A DNA stretch of 64,000 nucleotides, taken from NCBI GenBank assembly GCA_944472135.2, contig CALYDD020000313.1, positions 1 through 64,000 on the forward strand. The letters are read 5' to 3'. The notes under the pieces were generated by a model that saw only the letters and a program-made list of their open reading frames with translations, was not told the DNA's origin and searched no databases. Below are positions 1 to 10,742 of the stretch, in pieces (within the stretch, counting starts at the first letter, position 1; each line of letters begins with the position of its first letter). The DNA is from Trichobilharzia regenti. Lineage: Eukaryota > Platyhelminthes > Trematoda > Strigeidida > Schistosomatidae. The position numbers and the translations under genes are program-made.

Positions 1-290
1 TCTGGGAAGACTAAAAAATAGAATCACAGCTTTAAACGCCTCTCAAAACCAAGTTAATTTTAGTCATCTGGATGAATATATGTATAGAAATTGGTTAAGT
101 TTAAACACTGAAACTCCTCAATATAGTTGGGAGACCTTTTTATCTCATATTAGACAAAAATACCCTGTAAAATGTTTTTTTTCATGCTTTTTTGTGTATA
201 TATGCGTAAAATTTTATGCAAAAATTCTCCTATTTTCTGATTGGTCGTCTAAAGGTCACTTGTGCGTTTGCATCCCTTAAGATGCTATTG
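1..290 (+). pseudogene. Merlin transposase C-terminal fragment (cut by window start)
   Basis: An open frame runs from base 2 to 280 with no upstream stop, so it continues left of the window. It contains LGRLKNR, then HLDEYMYRNW, then a W-x-x-F-L-S-H-I-R-Q-K-Y stretch. The same order (FWSRLKN, LDEFMYRTW) ends the Merlin copy at 28486-29125, whose upstream part has the TIHTDEWSSY and HTNSIESFWSRLKN motifs of ISXO2/IS1016-like DDE transposases. This is therefore the C-terminal end of a Merlin-superfamily transposase lying in the intron 5' of the first dynein exon. Whether the rest of the copy is intact cannot be seen. The alternative, a host exon, is unlikely because no splice donor ends the frame. 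Confidence 0.7.
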
Positions 291-537
291 TAAAACTTTG
301 CCCAAAGTTCTACGTAGAAATCTCAGTCAGTCAGTCAATGGCCTGTTAACTGTGCAGTTTATGGTAATATTATTTTGAAGCTAATTAGTACTTTATAAAT
401 TGTTTACTTTTAGTGTAAACAATGGTTTCCATTGGAAACCGACCAGTTAATTCATTGAAACAAATGGGATTAGTGAACTCGATTGTTTTCTTTTTGTTTT
501 GTTATTTTTCTTGTTTGAAATAAATATATGTGTACAG

Positions 538-849
538 GAAACACTTGAACGTTGTACAAAAGAAGCAGAATTCAAACCGATTTTATTTGCTCTATGTTAT
601 TTTCATGCCGTGGTTACCGAACGTAGTAAATTTGGTTCACAAGGTTGGAATCGTACATATCCATTCAATGTTGGAGATTTGTGTATTTGTTTAGATGTGT
701 TATATAATTATTTAGAAGCAAATAATAAAGTACCATGGGAAGATTTGAGATATTTATTTGGTGAAATTATGTATGGTGGGCATATAACTGATGATTGGGA
801 TAGACGATTATGTAGAACATTTTTACAAGAATATTTACAACCTGATTTA
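538..849 (+). CDS. DNAH9/11/17-like: Dynein heavy chain gene A, third-last exon (axonemal outer-arm beta type, AAA6/C-terminal region)
   Basis: This 104-codon exon sits between acceptor tgtacag (ending 537) and donor gtaagt (850), phase 0 at both ends. It encodes part of the axonemal dynein heavy chain, the ATPase motor that slides outer doublet microtubules in cilia and flagella. The residues come from the end of the AAA ring and the start of the C-terminal domain. Hallmarks are the run LCYFHAVV, then [13 protein letters not shown], then [20 protein letters not shown], and [16 protein letters not shown], which is very strongly conserved in axonemal DHCs. It joins in frame to the exon at 7101 (..LQPDL + VDGDLYLSPGF..). 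The reading frame continues a little past the donor by chance. The paralogue choice (beta class) rests on the next exon. Confidence 0.93.
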
Positions 850-979
850 GTAAGTTACAAAAAGATAATCGAAATTTTCAAGAGTTTGATTTGTTTTTTT
901 AACGAGTGTGACCACGGGGTGATATCAATTACAGAATCAGTAAACTAGCGATCTCTTTCTCACGTTAGGTGGTTTAATA

Positions 980-1515
980 AGGTAAGTAATGTTGACGTTA
1001 GGCGTAGAGTGTTGGGCAAAGAGGGAAAATCAATCGACGAGGCTATAAAGTTACATAGATTGATGTGGCTAGGTCACGTGGTGCGCATGCCTAACCATCG
1101 CCTCCCCCGACGAGCATTACTAGCTGATATAAGTGCGGGTTTGAAAAGAGTAAGTGGTGGCCAAACAAAAACATGGCCTCATCAATCCATGAAATCATTG
1201 ACAGTTGAACTGGAGTCGGGTAGGGAGATGCAGACTTCCGGGTTGAGGCCCCCGGGACTCTAGGAATCAATGGCTGGAGACAATAGGTGATATGGCTCAA
1301 AGTCGCTGTCAATGGCGAAGATGTATTCAGTCTCTGTAATCTTTCATATTCCTTTCTACCATTACCCATTCTGTTTCACTCTTATACTTGTGAAACTATT
1401 AATTCTCTCCACTCATCTTGTCTACTTTTGTGTGCTATTTGGAACGTGGTAACTCGAAGTGCTGCACTTCGGTGCTAAGTTCTATGTTGAATCCAGACAG
1501 ACAGACAGACAGACC
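980..1515 (+). mobile_element. RTE-type non-LTR retrotransposon, 3' end (ORF C-terminus plus 3' UTR)
   Basis: The frame around 1009-1263 reads VLGKEGKSIDEAIKLHR, then MWLGHVVRMPNHRLPRRAL and GGQTKTW, the post-RT C-terminal segment typical of RTE-like LINEs. It is followed by a 3' UTR ending in a CAGA microsatellite (1495-1513). A second copy of this 3' end lies at 12140-12480. The 5' part is missing, as expected from 5' truncation on insertion. It lies within dynein gene A intron 850-7100. Non-coding today: the frame is broken after the TKTW motif. Confidence 0.75.
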
Positions 1516-1815
1516 AGTGAAAACAGTGAGGGATTAGTAGACAGCCAGCTGTTTCATCCTGGTTTGAGAATCACCAGCACTACGCACCCGCTGACAGGGT
1601 TCGAACGCAGGACCTTCCGGTTACAAGGGAAGCTAGTTCGTATACCATTCAGCTACTGGGACCCAATTCGGTGGCCTGCTCATGAATTCTAACTTCTACC
1701 AATTCGTGATTTAACGTGACCACCAACCAATATCATCGGTGGGAAATCCATCCTCACACTTGGCCGGTTGGACCTCACTAGTCACAATTTCTCACTAGGA
1801 CTCCAGGAAAAAACT
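1515..1815 (-). repeat. tRNA-derived SINE, family 2 (hammerhead-like tail), diverged
   Basis: On the minus strand a tRNA-like head with a B-box-like GGGTTCGAA... reversed at about 1594-1604 is followed by the family's GTACTCC/CAGCTGT tail region (1545-1560). It matches the copies at 8826, 15404, 27595, 31780 and 55925. It is old: the hammerhead-like tail is degraded. Confidence 0.6.
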
Positions 1816-2089
1816 GTGGTTTCAGCAGAATTCTTCTTCGTGCTCCAAAATCATAAATTCATTAATTTCAGCAATATATTCACAGCAGTCAGTAAAGGCA
1901 AATTAGAATTATATCAGAAAGTGGATTGCATGGTATGAGTACAAGAGGGAACAACAGTCCGTTAGTTTTGATTTTCATCTAGAATATGTGCAGTCAGAAA
2001 GAAGATGAGATCGAGTGAAATGAAGCCAACAGAAGGCACAAGTTTTAAGGGTTGAATGTAGTCTCATTGGTGTGAGAGACAATATGAAT

Positions 2090-3079
2090 ATATATATATA
2101 TATATATGAGCAGATAAAAGGAACACCAATGGGATCACCCATATCAGGATTAATAGCTGAAGTCGTCATGCAAAATTAGAATTAATAGCTCTACCTACAA
2201 TTAAACCGAAAATCTGGATACGTTACTTTGATGATACACTTGTAATAATTAAGAAAAATGATTTGGAATATACCTATAAACTCCTAAACAACATATCTGA
2301 AGACATCAAATTCACAAGAGAAGAAGAATTACATAACAAAACCCTATTTATGGATGTCCTTATCAGGAGAAACAACACAGGAAATTTAGAAACACAAGTA
2401 TATAGAAAATCAACGCACACAGATCAAATACTCAACTATACTAGCAACAATCCAATTACTCACAAGAGAAACTGTGTGCAGACATTGTTTAGAAGAGTTC
2501 AAACACATTGTAGCACTCCAGAGTTGAAAAGAATGGAAGAAAAATACTTACAAGTGGTCTTCAAAAAGAATGGTTATCCACAAAATTTCATCAAAAAGTG
2601 TTTAAAATCGAATCACTATACCAACAATGAGCCATCATCAAAGAACAAAAGAAAATGCATCCTACCATACATGAAAAATATCTCTGAAATAACAGCTAGA
2701 ATACTTAAATCGTTTGATATAGATGCAGCATACAAGCCAGTCAAATCCCTTAATTCAATATTGTGCAAACCGAAAGATCCAACAGACAAAAGAGATAAAA
2801 TTAATACCATTTACAAAATAAATTCCGTGGATGAACTGTAACAGGCATTACATCGGCCAAAGTGGGCGTCTCCTTCGAATCAGAATCCAGGAACACAAAT
2901 CAGCCGTGAAAAGACATGATATATGTTCTTTAGTATCAATGCATATAGACAATTATGGACATCAATTTGATTGGGATAATGTCGAAATCTTAGACAGAGG
3001 AAACATCAAAAATGCAGTCAGGGAATTCCTAGAAGCCTGGTACTCAAACGAATCAGCCAGAGATGAACAAACACGTTAA
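2090..3079 (+). pseudogene. Penelope-like element, reverse transcriptase plus GIY-YIG endonuclease, frameshifted
   Basis: The RT palm begins with GTPMGSPISGLIAEVVMQ at about 2119. In-frame stops and a frameshift near 2170 follow, then the catalytic box RYFDD (2221-2235), then a long thumb region (2263-2830) with YRKSTHTDQILNYTSNNP. The order box C, YxDD, 'Y-R-K-x-T' is that of PLE reverse transcriptases. A second frameshift near 2830 leads into NCNRHYIGQSGRLLRIRIQEHK, the GIY-YIG nuclease with Y-I-G and the downstream R and E residues. PLEs use this endonuclease for target-primed reverse transcription. The same subfamily is seen at 42604-43732. The copy is 5' truncated and not expressible as one protein. 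Confidence 0.85.
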
Positions 3080-3460
3080 TATATAGACCAAATATACCAA
3101 CTAATAAAAAGTGTAAATCATGTGACCAGAAAGTTTACAATCCAAGTCAATAGAAAAATGATCAAAACATGTGTAGAGATGGTTACCGGGAGGCGCAATT
3201 CTATCACTCATGAAGAAATTTAAATTATTTCACTTTATGCTAAAAATTGCGCTGAAGGGGGATGTTGTCCAGAAGGGTTGACGATGAAAGCTCCGCAAGT
3301 AAACCAATGAGCTCAGAGAACAGTATCAATTGGGAGACAATACGCAGACCGACAAGTGGGATACTCCAGACGTAAGTTCAAGGGTGACAAATAACAGTAA
3401 TAGTAAATGATGAGTTTACAACGTTAGAATTTAGAAGTGATTTAATTCCAACCGAAAAAT
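3080..3460. other. Probable PLE 3' tail and unassigned intron
   Basis: The sequence directly after the GIY-YIG frame (3080-3300) is presumably this PLE's 3' UTR, because it includes the segment 'gtgtaaatcatgtg...' with no other repeat similarity that I can see. No exon or RNA gene is visible. The call is positional. Confidence 0.35.
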
Positions 3461-3610
3461 GTCTGAATGGTCTCGTAACCAGAAGGTCCTGAGTTCGATC
3501 CATGACTATAGGGTCGTAAGTGAACAGCACTGAAGAGTCCAAAGGCAAGACAAAACAGCCTCCCAATGCTCTCCCTGGTTTTCAGTGATCTATCTGACAA
3601 ACATACATCA
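3460..3610 (+). repeat. SINE family 2 fragment, degraded
   Basis: The order 'tctcgtaaccagaaggtcctgag', 'ttcgatcc', 'actgaagagtcc', 'acaaaacagcc', 'ggttttcagtg' follows the family-2 SINE head and hammerhead-like tail. It is strongly diverged. Confidence 0.5.
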
Positions 3611-4158
3611 TTGAATTATTTCATTTCATTTTATCTCATTTTCTTATTGACCACACTCCCACACACAGACATTTTTCAGATGATAGCAGAAATTGAAAAG
3701 ATCGTTGTAGAGAAGATAATTTTTGTTTCAACGATGTCATCAACTAGACTGTACGTTTGTATATATACATACATATGTGTAATAAAGCTGTTCAAAAGTT
3801 CCAGAAATATCTCCCGTCAGTGAAGAACACAGGTGAATACATAACAAGATGAATGAATTCAGGACACTCAGCTCCAATTTGAAAGTCCCTCAAAGCTTTG
3901 TACAAAACCTCAACAAACTACTCAAAAGAAGTAACATCAAGGCATCTGAGCATAGCTTAGGTACTAGCTATCCAAAAATTCAAGTCAATGCTATGTGTAT
4001 TCAGGAGAAATACCTCCCCCTCACAACATTTGTCTTTACCTATGCAATCGTAAACGGTTATTTCCTTCAATGACGATTGTCTGACTAAATTTTCTGTCCA
4101 TTTTCGTGATTACCACCGTTTTAATCCCTGTCTGTAATCTTGTCATTTGTCATAACTT
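3611..4158. other. Unassigned intron sequence
   Basis: It contains a 74-codon open frame (3849-4073) whose end (MCIQEKYLPL) loosely resembles the C-terminus of PLE endonuclease ORFs (LCVQK-type). That similarity is too weak for a firm call. I see no dynein-like exon or other recognisable gene. Confidence 0.3.
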
Positions 4159-4779
4159 TGTAACAACAGAAGATAAGGGTCAGGCAACACATCATTTATT
4201 GAGGAAATTAACAGATATTTATATATTTTTATGTACATTATTATTCGTTATCATTATTATTAGTACAGAAACAGCGTCTTCTTTTTTTTCCTTCACGTTC
4301 CCCAGTGGAACATAGGGCTCCAAGCTATTGGCTTGAAGTTTCTGTAGCAGTGTTTATTTTACAGGGTGGGGCTGCTAGCCTCATGCCCAACCTTTTCTCT
4401 TTGCCAGCATTATTTCTGGCTTAGCAAGGTAATGGGGTGCGTCTGTGGCCGAGGATTGAACTCCGGACCATGTGCATGGTCAGCGAGCGTCCTAACCGCT
4501 ATGCCACCGACGTTATCATTATTATTAGTAGTAGTAGAGAAACAGTGTCTTCTAATTGGTTGTTTTCTCGCTGAAAGTTCTTCTATCATCTCTCTATGGC
4601 CATTTCCCTGAAGGCCAGACCATACATCTACGAATTGTATCCGCCCACGCAAGGTCTGCTGTGATTGGCTGTTGAGTTAGTCTTTGTTCTTGTTCTTCTC
4701 TCATGACCAAGATTTGGGACGTAAACATTGACGTAAATTGCTGTAAACCATTTTTGAGTAGCAGACAGCTCTCACCAAA
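4159..4779 (-). repeat. Solo LTR of the Gypsy family at 37273-39423, split by a SINE
   Basis: The + strand begins TGTAACAACAGAAGA and ends GCAGACAGCTCTCACC, matching both ends of the 352-bp LTRs at 37273 and 39072. It shares the internal TTTATATATTTTTATGTACATTA and GATTGG...TTGAG blocks. No gag or pol lies next to it, so it is a solo LTR. A SINE (4283-4511) interrupts it. Divergence is much higher than between the two LTRs at 37-39 kb, so it is an older insertion. Confidence 0.7.
4283..4511 (-). repeat. tRNA-derived SINE family 1a inserted in the solo LTR
   Basis: Read on the minus strand it starts at a tRNA-like head (GTCGGTGGCATAGCGGTTAG, A-box-like; GGAGTTCAATCC, B-box-like). It continues through the CTCGCTAAGCCAGA-type body and ends in poly(A) (tttttttt at 4283-4290 on +). 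The host sequence from 'gttatcattattattagta' to 'gtcttct' is present on both sides (4247-4282 and 4512-4552), an unusually long target duplication. Confidence 0.75.
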
Positions 4780-4829
4780 ATTCGCCCGTCAACCGGAAAT
4801 AAACTATATATATATATATATATATATTA

Positions 4830-5750
4830 CCTTGAAGGATTTTTCGAAAGGCACTGAATGTCCTGAATTTACCAGATGTTCTGTCACTGAACTGTATACA
4901 CGCTTTTCGTTTCCTTTTACTAACCAGGTTGGGTAGTGTTCACGAGAGCGTTTTTCAAGTCGGTGCACGGTACGGCCAACGTACTCAGCTGCACAAGAGC
5001 GAGTAAACTGGTATATGCACGTTGAGGTGGCCCAATGCGACAGCTTGTCTTTCGCGTTCTGGCTGAACAGTTTCTTGCAGGAAAACGTCAGTCGTAGGCT
5101 CGCGGCGAAGTATGTTTTCCTCAGCGATTTGGAGAGGCGTTTGTTTCAATATCACCTCTGAATTCTAGATTAAGCAGAATTATTTTCTTTGGAACGGAAT
5201 GGACTTGTTCGGAAGTCTTCTTACATTTGAGATTCTTGTCTATGAATCCTGGCGGGAAACCGTTTTCCATCAGGGTTTTTCGAAGGTTACGCAGTTCTTC
5301 TTCAACCACTTCCTCGCTGCATATCTTCCGAATCCTCGTGGAAAGAGCGTATATCAGGTTCCTCTTTCTACTCAGGGGCACGAAGCTTTGAAAGTTGATG
5401 AATTGTCCATTCCATGTAGGCTTTTTGTATATGTACCTTTTCAGAGAGTTGTCGGCGTTTCTTGTCAGATGGACGTCGAGGAAGTGGAACATTCCGTCGG
5501 ATTCAATCTCAAGTGGAAAGTCGATATTTGGGTGGGCATTATTGAAGGTTTGAAGTAGTTCTTCTACATCACAGTTCTCATCACAAATAATGAAAGTATC
5601 ATCGATGCATCTTTTGTAGAGATGGAGGTCGTTGACAGTCGGTGATAAGGCGTTGTTCTTTAAGCTAGCCATAAAGCAATCGGCTAGGAGGGGTCCCAAG
5701 GGAGAACCCATTGCTACTCCATCTACTTGCCTGTGTATATACAAATTACA
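4830..5750 (-). pseudogene. Penelope-like element fragment: RT palm/thumb plus GIY-YIG, 5' truncated
   Basis: On the minus strand, 5744-5121 is one open frame: HRQVDGVAMGSPLGPLLADCF, then KRCIDDTFIICDEN, FLDVHLTRN, YKKPTWNGQFINF and LSRKRNLIYAL. This is the C-terminal half of a PLE reverse transcriptase, with the catalytic box reading CIDD rather than YxDD. Downstream (5100-4840) a separate frame reads CAAEYVGRTVHRLEKRSREHYP...W, a GIY-YIG nuclease with the metal-binding histidine region GHSVPFEKSFKV. A (TA)n tract (4806-4827) lies just beyond. The nested PLE at 36.8-39.9 kb is of the same subfamily. Confidence 0.85.
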
Positions 5751-6005
5751 CTAGCTGTAATCAACGAATCATAATAGCTATATTCCCCTCCATCTAGGCT
5801 ATATACTTAATCCTGATTGGCTGTCACTTACAGCCTATATAGTCATGCCGCGAAGAGTACTAAATCCTGATTGGATGTTAATATAATTAGGCGTAGGCGA
5901 ATAAAAAAATCGGTCATTATCTGATGAATAATAATAGCATTGTGTGTAAACTATTGAAATATAATTATAATTTATTTAATAATAACTCAGTTAGTATTAC
6001 TGAAA
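5751..6005. other. Unassigned AT-rich intron
   Basis: Short A/T-rich sequence between two PLE fragments. I see no coding or repeat similarity that can be supported. Confidence 0.3.
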
Positions 6006-6600
6006 ATTTTGAAACAAATTCAGTATCGTGGATACTGCAATGACCAGGAGAAACGATAGAACGATTAAGCGATCTATATTTCGTAAACAGACATGGTGTG
6101 GACAATATCTTCATTTCACTAGTTCTGTTCCTATCCAGTATAAACGTCGCTTAGGGAAATGTTTGTTTTCAAGGGCTCACAAAATATGCACGAGCGACAC
6201 ATTGATGGATGAGCTTCGACATATACATTCAGTTTTATTAGGTAACGATCATCCAGAAAACTTTATCAGTTGTCACGGTAAGGATAGACCACATTTTGAG
6301 AAGACAGCTATTGTACCAAAGAAAGCTACATTTATTGACCTACCCACCATTTCAGGGTGATCAAATTATGCAGTTGACAGCCCAAAGACCTTGGTCAGTC
6401 ATCAGGTTCACATTCTACACAGTATCTCTTTCCCTCACATACCGAACATTTTCTATCTCTTTACCTACGATTAAAGGACGACATTCTGTGACCTCTACGT
6501 CGAACAACATCTACAGGCTAAACCTACAGTTGCGGTGGCACCCATATACGTAGAACCAATAGAATGTTCGAATGTGGTCGTCAAAATGAACATGTTCCAA
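6006..6600 (+). pseudogene. Penelope-like element RT thumb fragment
   Basis: The frame 6028-6360 contains IKRSIFRKQTWCGQYLHF, PIQYKRRLGKCL and NDHPENFIS, then KTAIVPKKATFIDLP, the region between the RT catalytic box and the GIY-YIG domain. A frameshift near 6345 continues it as PPFQGDQI. The catalytic centre and the endonuclease are absent, so this is a dead fragment in the dynein intron. Confidence 0.75.
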
Positions 6601-6859
6601 AGTGGTTATTAAAACACACAAAAAAAACCCAGTACAATTAATCTGAATAGAAATCCATCAGCGTTATCCATTGCAAAGCAATTATTAATGCCAGATCACA
6701 AAATCAATATTAATGACTGCTTCATAATTATTTCATTGCATAACTCTAATTCAAGGTTGGTTATTGAAGGTGATGGAAGCCCTTTGTGGATTATTCACAT
6801 ACATCTTAAACTATGCATACAAAAAAGAACAATAGACTTCAGCCTTTGCCTACCATGGA

Positions 6860-7080
6860 ATGACTACTTGACTTTTGTTTGCGTCCATTTTATGCCTGTT
6901 TCCTTATTTCCCGCTGTCTTTCGCGTTATCCAATCTACTGCAATCAGGAAAATCATTGACGATAATACACAGCCTCGCCTTACTCCCGTACTCACTTCGA
7001 AGGATTCCGTAAGTTTCCGGTTGTGGATTTTCTTGGTATGTAGCATTGTTGTATAACTGTTGGATGAGATGTATGAAATT
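6860..7080 (-). pseudogene. RTE-type LINE reverse transcriptase fragment
   Basis: The minus-strand frame reads NRKLTESFEVSTGVRRGCVLSS, then MIFLIAVDWITRKTAGN, the RT motif around the GVRQGC box. Related copies are at 30000, 46950 and 62200. It ends about 20 bases before the dynein splice acceptor at 7100. Confidence 0.75.
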
Positions 7081-7100
7081 CTACTTTCATCTAATTCTAG

Positions 7101-7592
7101 GTTGATGGTGATCTCTATCTATCGCCTGGATTTCTTGTCCCACCAAATTCAGACTATGCTGGTTATCATGCCTATATTGATAAGTATTTACCGCCTGAAT
7201 CGCCTTACCTATACGGTTTACATCCAAATGCAGAGATTGAATTTTTAACGAAATCAGCTGAACGTGTATTCCGTGTTGTCCTTGAACTGCAACCACGTGA
7301 CAGTGGAACGGATGTCAGTGATGCACCAAGTCGTGAAGAAACATTGAATAGTCTTATAGAAGATTTACTAGATCGTCTATCGGATGGATTTCCTATGAAT
7401 GAATTGTATGCTAGACAAGCACCAGAGGAGCGTGGTCCATACACTGTAGTTGTATTACAAGAATGTGAACGAATGAATATTTTAATTAATGAAATCCGTC
7501 GATCACTTCGTGAATTACGTTTGGGTTTACGTGGAGAGTTGACAATCTCTGGTGCAATGGATTCACTGATGAATGCATTATTTTTAGATCAG
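7101..7592 (+). CDS. DNAH9/11/17-like: Dynein heavy chain gene A, penultimate exon (C-terminal domain)
   Basis: This 164-codon exon follows acceptor ttctag (ending 7100) and precedes donor gtaagt (7593), phase 0 at both ends. It opens VDGDLYLSPGFLVPP and includes SPYLYGLHPNAEIEFLT, the signature found in outer-arm beta-class DHCs (DNAH9, DNAH11, DNAH17). Then come LLDRLSDGFPM, GPYTVVVLQECERMN and RGELTISGAMDSLMNALF, part of the Dynein_C domain that packs on the AAA ring and modulates motor activity. It splices in frame to 16222 (..LFLDQ + VPSTWERY..), so no exon is missing between them. Intron 7593-16221 is packed with PLE, SINE and LINE copies. Confidence 0.95.
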
Positions 7593-8158
7593 GTAAGTGT
7601 TTAAAAAATGAAGAAGAAAGAAAATTTTTGCAAATATATTTCTTTTTACTATACACATTCACAGCTAGCCACAAGGGGCAGTAAAACAGGATTTAATGAA
7701 TCCTTGGATAGTGAGTGATATTACAAGGCGATGATTATCTCAAAAATCTGGTGTGATATATCTGAGTGCAATATACATTTCGAACAACAATCTTATCCCT
7801 TCCACATTCACTTGTCAATTCAGTTTACACGAGAAAAATAAAGGTCAATTAAAACACATAGAGTTACATTAACGATTTAAGAATAATCAGAAAAGTTTTC
7901 ATTGTGGGAAATATTCCCATATTATGAATTAAAAGTCAATCTGAACGAAGAATATTCTTTTCAATAATTTCTCCTCTTCAGGTTCTTACAATTATAAAAT
8001 ATAATATTTGTGGTCGTTATAATAACGATAGCCAGTTATGTGGCGGATACACTTTTTAACGTAGAATAACAGATTAGTAGTTATCGGGTGTCAAAATAAA
8101 TAGTCGTGTTTGTGTGACAAACGTCGTGCTAGGCTGAAATCGATTACCAAAATATTGT
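7593..8158. other. Start of intron 7593-16221, no clear gene
   Basis: The last part (7940-8100) has 'cttttcaataatttct' and 'cttcaggttctt' blocks that resemble the minus-strand 3' ends of PLE copies at 10040 and 54600. The rest shows nothing I can assign. Confidence 0.3.
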
Positions 8159-8752
8159 AAAACGGGAGACAGTGGTGGTGATTAATCATAATAGAATTGT
8201 AGAGTGTGGAGTAGGAAAACGATTGACAAGTCAGTTCAAGGTTATAAAAGGTGTCAGGTGAATGAGTGGCTAGTACAGAGTGGTCTGTGTTAAACAGGAG
8301 ATAGTAAGACTGCAATGAGAGGTTCATAGTGAGATAACGAATATGTGAAATGAAACAGGTGGAGGCATACATTGAGAAAAGAGATAATATCACTAATAAT
8401 AGTAAGTCGAGATGGTATAAATGGAAAATTCGACAGTATTGAGAGAATGTTTGCATAAAGGGCATAAATTATGACGAATAATAATAATAATAACTGTATT
8501 GACGTCGATGCTATGTCCGTTATCGACCAAATGTGACATGATCTAGCTTTTTATGCAGTTAGTTTCCCCCTGTTGAACCTGTCATTGCAGTCTCACTATC
8601 TCCTCTTGTTTGATACATACCACTGTGTACTAGCCACTCATTTACCTGACACACTTTATAACCTTGAACTAACTAACTTGTCAATTTTCCTACCCCACAT
8701 TCTACGAATCTATTATTACTAATCATCACCAGTGTCTCCCATTTCACAATAG
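8159..8752. repeat. Imperfect inverted repeat, about 155-bp arms
   Basis: The left arm 8159-8313 and the right arm 8588-8752 are diverged reverse complements. For example 'gggagacagtggtggtgatta' on the left answers 'taatcatcaccagtgtctccc' on the right, and 'gtcagttcaaggttata' answers 'tataaccttgaactaac'. The spacer carries a short (AAT)n run. It is probably the paired terminal repeats of a deleted PLE, judging from similar structures at 13962 and 42604, but no coding remnant is left. Confidence 0.6.
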
Positions 8753-8825
8753 TCAGTTAGTTCTTTTTATATGCATGGTCAATGAGAACAGATGATTTAG
8801 ATGAAATAATTTAATGATGTGTTTC

Positions 8826-9285
8826 AGGATTTCATCATGAGCTGACATTAGTTAGAGAACCATTGGAAAACCTGGGAGTACTGGACAGCTGTTTCGTGTT
8901 AGTTTGGGACTCTTCATCAGTACGCACCCACCACAGGAGATTCGAACCCAGGACCTTCTGGTTACAAGGCGAGCTCGTATACAATCAAGCCACTGGGACC
9001 CGATCCAATGGTCCTTGAATTCTAACTTCTGCCAATTCACGACATAGCGTGACCGCTAGCCAATGTCTTCGGCGAGTATTTGTCCTCACACCGACCCGCT
9101 GCACCCTACTGGTCACGACTTCCCACTGGAACCCAGGTAACTACCTACCTGAATAAGGCCAGCCCAGTGGGTGCGTGCCGATGAAGAGTCCCACACTAGG
9201 AAGAAACGGTTGTCCAGTACTCCCAGGTTTTCCAATGGTTCTCTAAATAATGTCAGCTCATCATGAAATCCTGAATCCAATCAAA
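8826..9285 (-). repeat. SINE family 2, full-length minus copy fused to an inverted extra tail
   Basis: From 9170 down to 8826 the minus strand reads 5' region, tRNA-like head (B-box-like GGGTTCGAA at about 8950), hammerhead-like tail and the 'ggatttcatcatgagctgacat' 3' end. At 9172-9285 the hammerhead-like tail appears again in + orientation, giving a fold-back with about 105-bp arms. Confidence 0.7.
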
Positions 9286-9407
9286 TCCCTACAAACCAAC
9301 ACTTAAATTAATGATGCGTGTATGTATATATACAATTAACAAAAGTACAGCATTCGGGAATGAATGTAATCAGTGTGTGTGAAACAAAATTTTTTGAATT
9401 TTTTTAT

Positions 9408-9590
9408 TACAACTTGATTCCACACCGTATTTTTCTGTACAGGTATGGAATTTTCAGCATGTGACTTCGGTAGCCCAAAATCCTGCAGGCCGACTATAGA
9501 TATCAGGTGTGCGTCGGCAAGTGGTGGAACCCCGGATCGTGTATATAATCGGCGAGACTCGTAAACACTGTACCACCAATGCACTACAGA
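9408..9590 (-). repeat. tRNA-derived SINE family 1b
   Basis: The minus strand has a tRNA-like head, then a body ending 'cataccTGTACAG...AATACGGTGTGGAATCAAG'. It is the same family as 12575-12765 and 63560-63742. The head resembles family 1a but the body differs. Confidence 0.65.
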
Positions 9591-9684
9591 AGAAAAGCCA
9601 ACGAATGGCGTGGACTAGACATTTGTTCAAGGTTGAAAATAACGACAATAATAATGTGTTTTTGTAGGGATTTTTGTTTTAGTT

Positions 9685-9800
9685 TGATCAGTTGGAGGAT
9701 TTCATCATGAGGCAGTACGCATCCACCACAGGTGTTCGAACTCAGGACCTTCTGATTACAAGGCGAGTTAGCTTGTAGATCATTAGCCACTGGGATCCAA
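9685..9800 (-). repeat. SINE family 2 head fragment
   Basis: A minus-strand match to the family-2 head ('ggatcccagtggctaatg' ... 'ttgtaatcagaaggtcctgag' ... 'gttcgaacacctgtggtgg'). The hammerhead-like tail is lost. Confidence 0.55.
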
Positions 9801-10331
9801 TCCAATATCCAATCTGTATTTAAGAAAAAACACACTCCAGCAAATATTTAGACTTCAGATCATCATATTTCATCAGTAAAAAAGTTGGTATTAATTGTCT
9901 CAAGTCTTCTTCGACAAGCACAATCTTGAATAGGAAGACAGAACTTGGGCACTGTGGTAGAGTATATATAATTCCATTGTGGATAAGATTTATTTATAAG
10001 TAAAAACACAGTTATTTTGTTCAGCGAAGAAATTTCTTTTCAACGACTTCATTTTCAAGCTGTACAGTCGTATTTATATTACAGAAAAAGGTTATTAAGT
10101 GGCACTAAATAATTGCTCAGTCAATGTACGTATATATGTGATAAAAGTTATAAGGGGTAGAGTTGAAGTGGATAAATTACAAAAATATTAAAGATTGTTC
10201 TATAACAAAAATATCAAGTGTTGTCTAAAAATTATGAAAATTAGGAGTACGATTACGATAAGAATGAAGATGTGAAGTGAAGTGGAAAGAATTCAAGTGG
10301 TAAAATAAAATAAAAACTAGAAAGAACATTA

Positions 10332-10718
10332 TTATGACCAAGGTAAAGAAAGGGGTTTGACCAAACGCTTTTGAACACATAATTTAGGTTTCTGTTCATG
10401 TATAGCTAAAGCTTCGGCTATGCATAAGTGAAGAAAACGTAAACTTTTGGATCGATTCGATTTTGCCATGTAGATAACTTTGAAAGATGAATCACGTGGG
10501 GCTAAATGACCAGACTCTAACAGGTGATCACAAATAGACGACTTCGCAGTTCTACGTTCGCCTTTCATTAACCAAACCGGATAGTGTTCAGCTACACGTT
10601 TTCGGAGATTACGCTTACAACGTCCAATATAAACAGCTCCACAAGAACGGGTAAATGAGTAAATGCACATAGATGTGGACAAAAGCGGTAATCTATCCTT
10701 GACGCATTGTCTGATCAT
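10332..10718 (-). CDS. PLE GIY-YIG endonuclease domain (ORF 3' part)
   Basis: This 128-residue frame reads IYSFTRSCGAVYIGRCKRNLRKRVAEHYP, with the Y-x(n)-Y-I-G core, arginine and E-H, then SSICDHLLESGHLAP and CIAEALAIHEQKPKLCVQK, ending PLSLPWS. GIY-YIG nucleases nick DNA, and in PLEs they create the primer end for reverse transcription. It follows the RT frame after a stop or frameshift (10719-10742), so the original single ORF is broken by one lesion. It is probably a recently inactivated copy. Confidence 0.85.
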   Translation of the reverse strand: MIRQCVKDRLPLLSTSMCIYSFTRSCGAVYIGRCKRNLRKRVAEHYPVWLMKGERRTAKSSICDHLLESGHLAPRDSSFKVIYMAKSNRSKSLRFLHLCIAEALAIHEQKPKLCVQKRLVKPLSLPWS

Positions 10719-10742
10719 ATTTCGGCTGGTAAAAACTAGATG

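Noticed and set aside
5199..5558. 119-codon + strand frame
   Set aside because: It is antisense to the PLE reverse transcriptase at 5744-5121.
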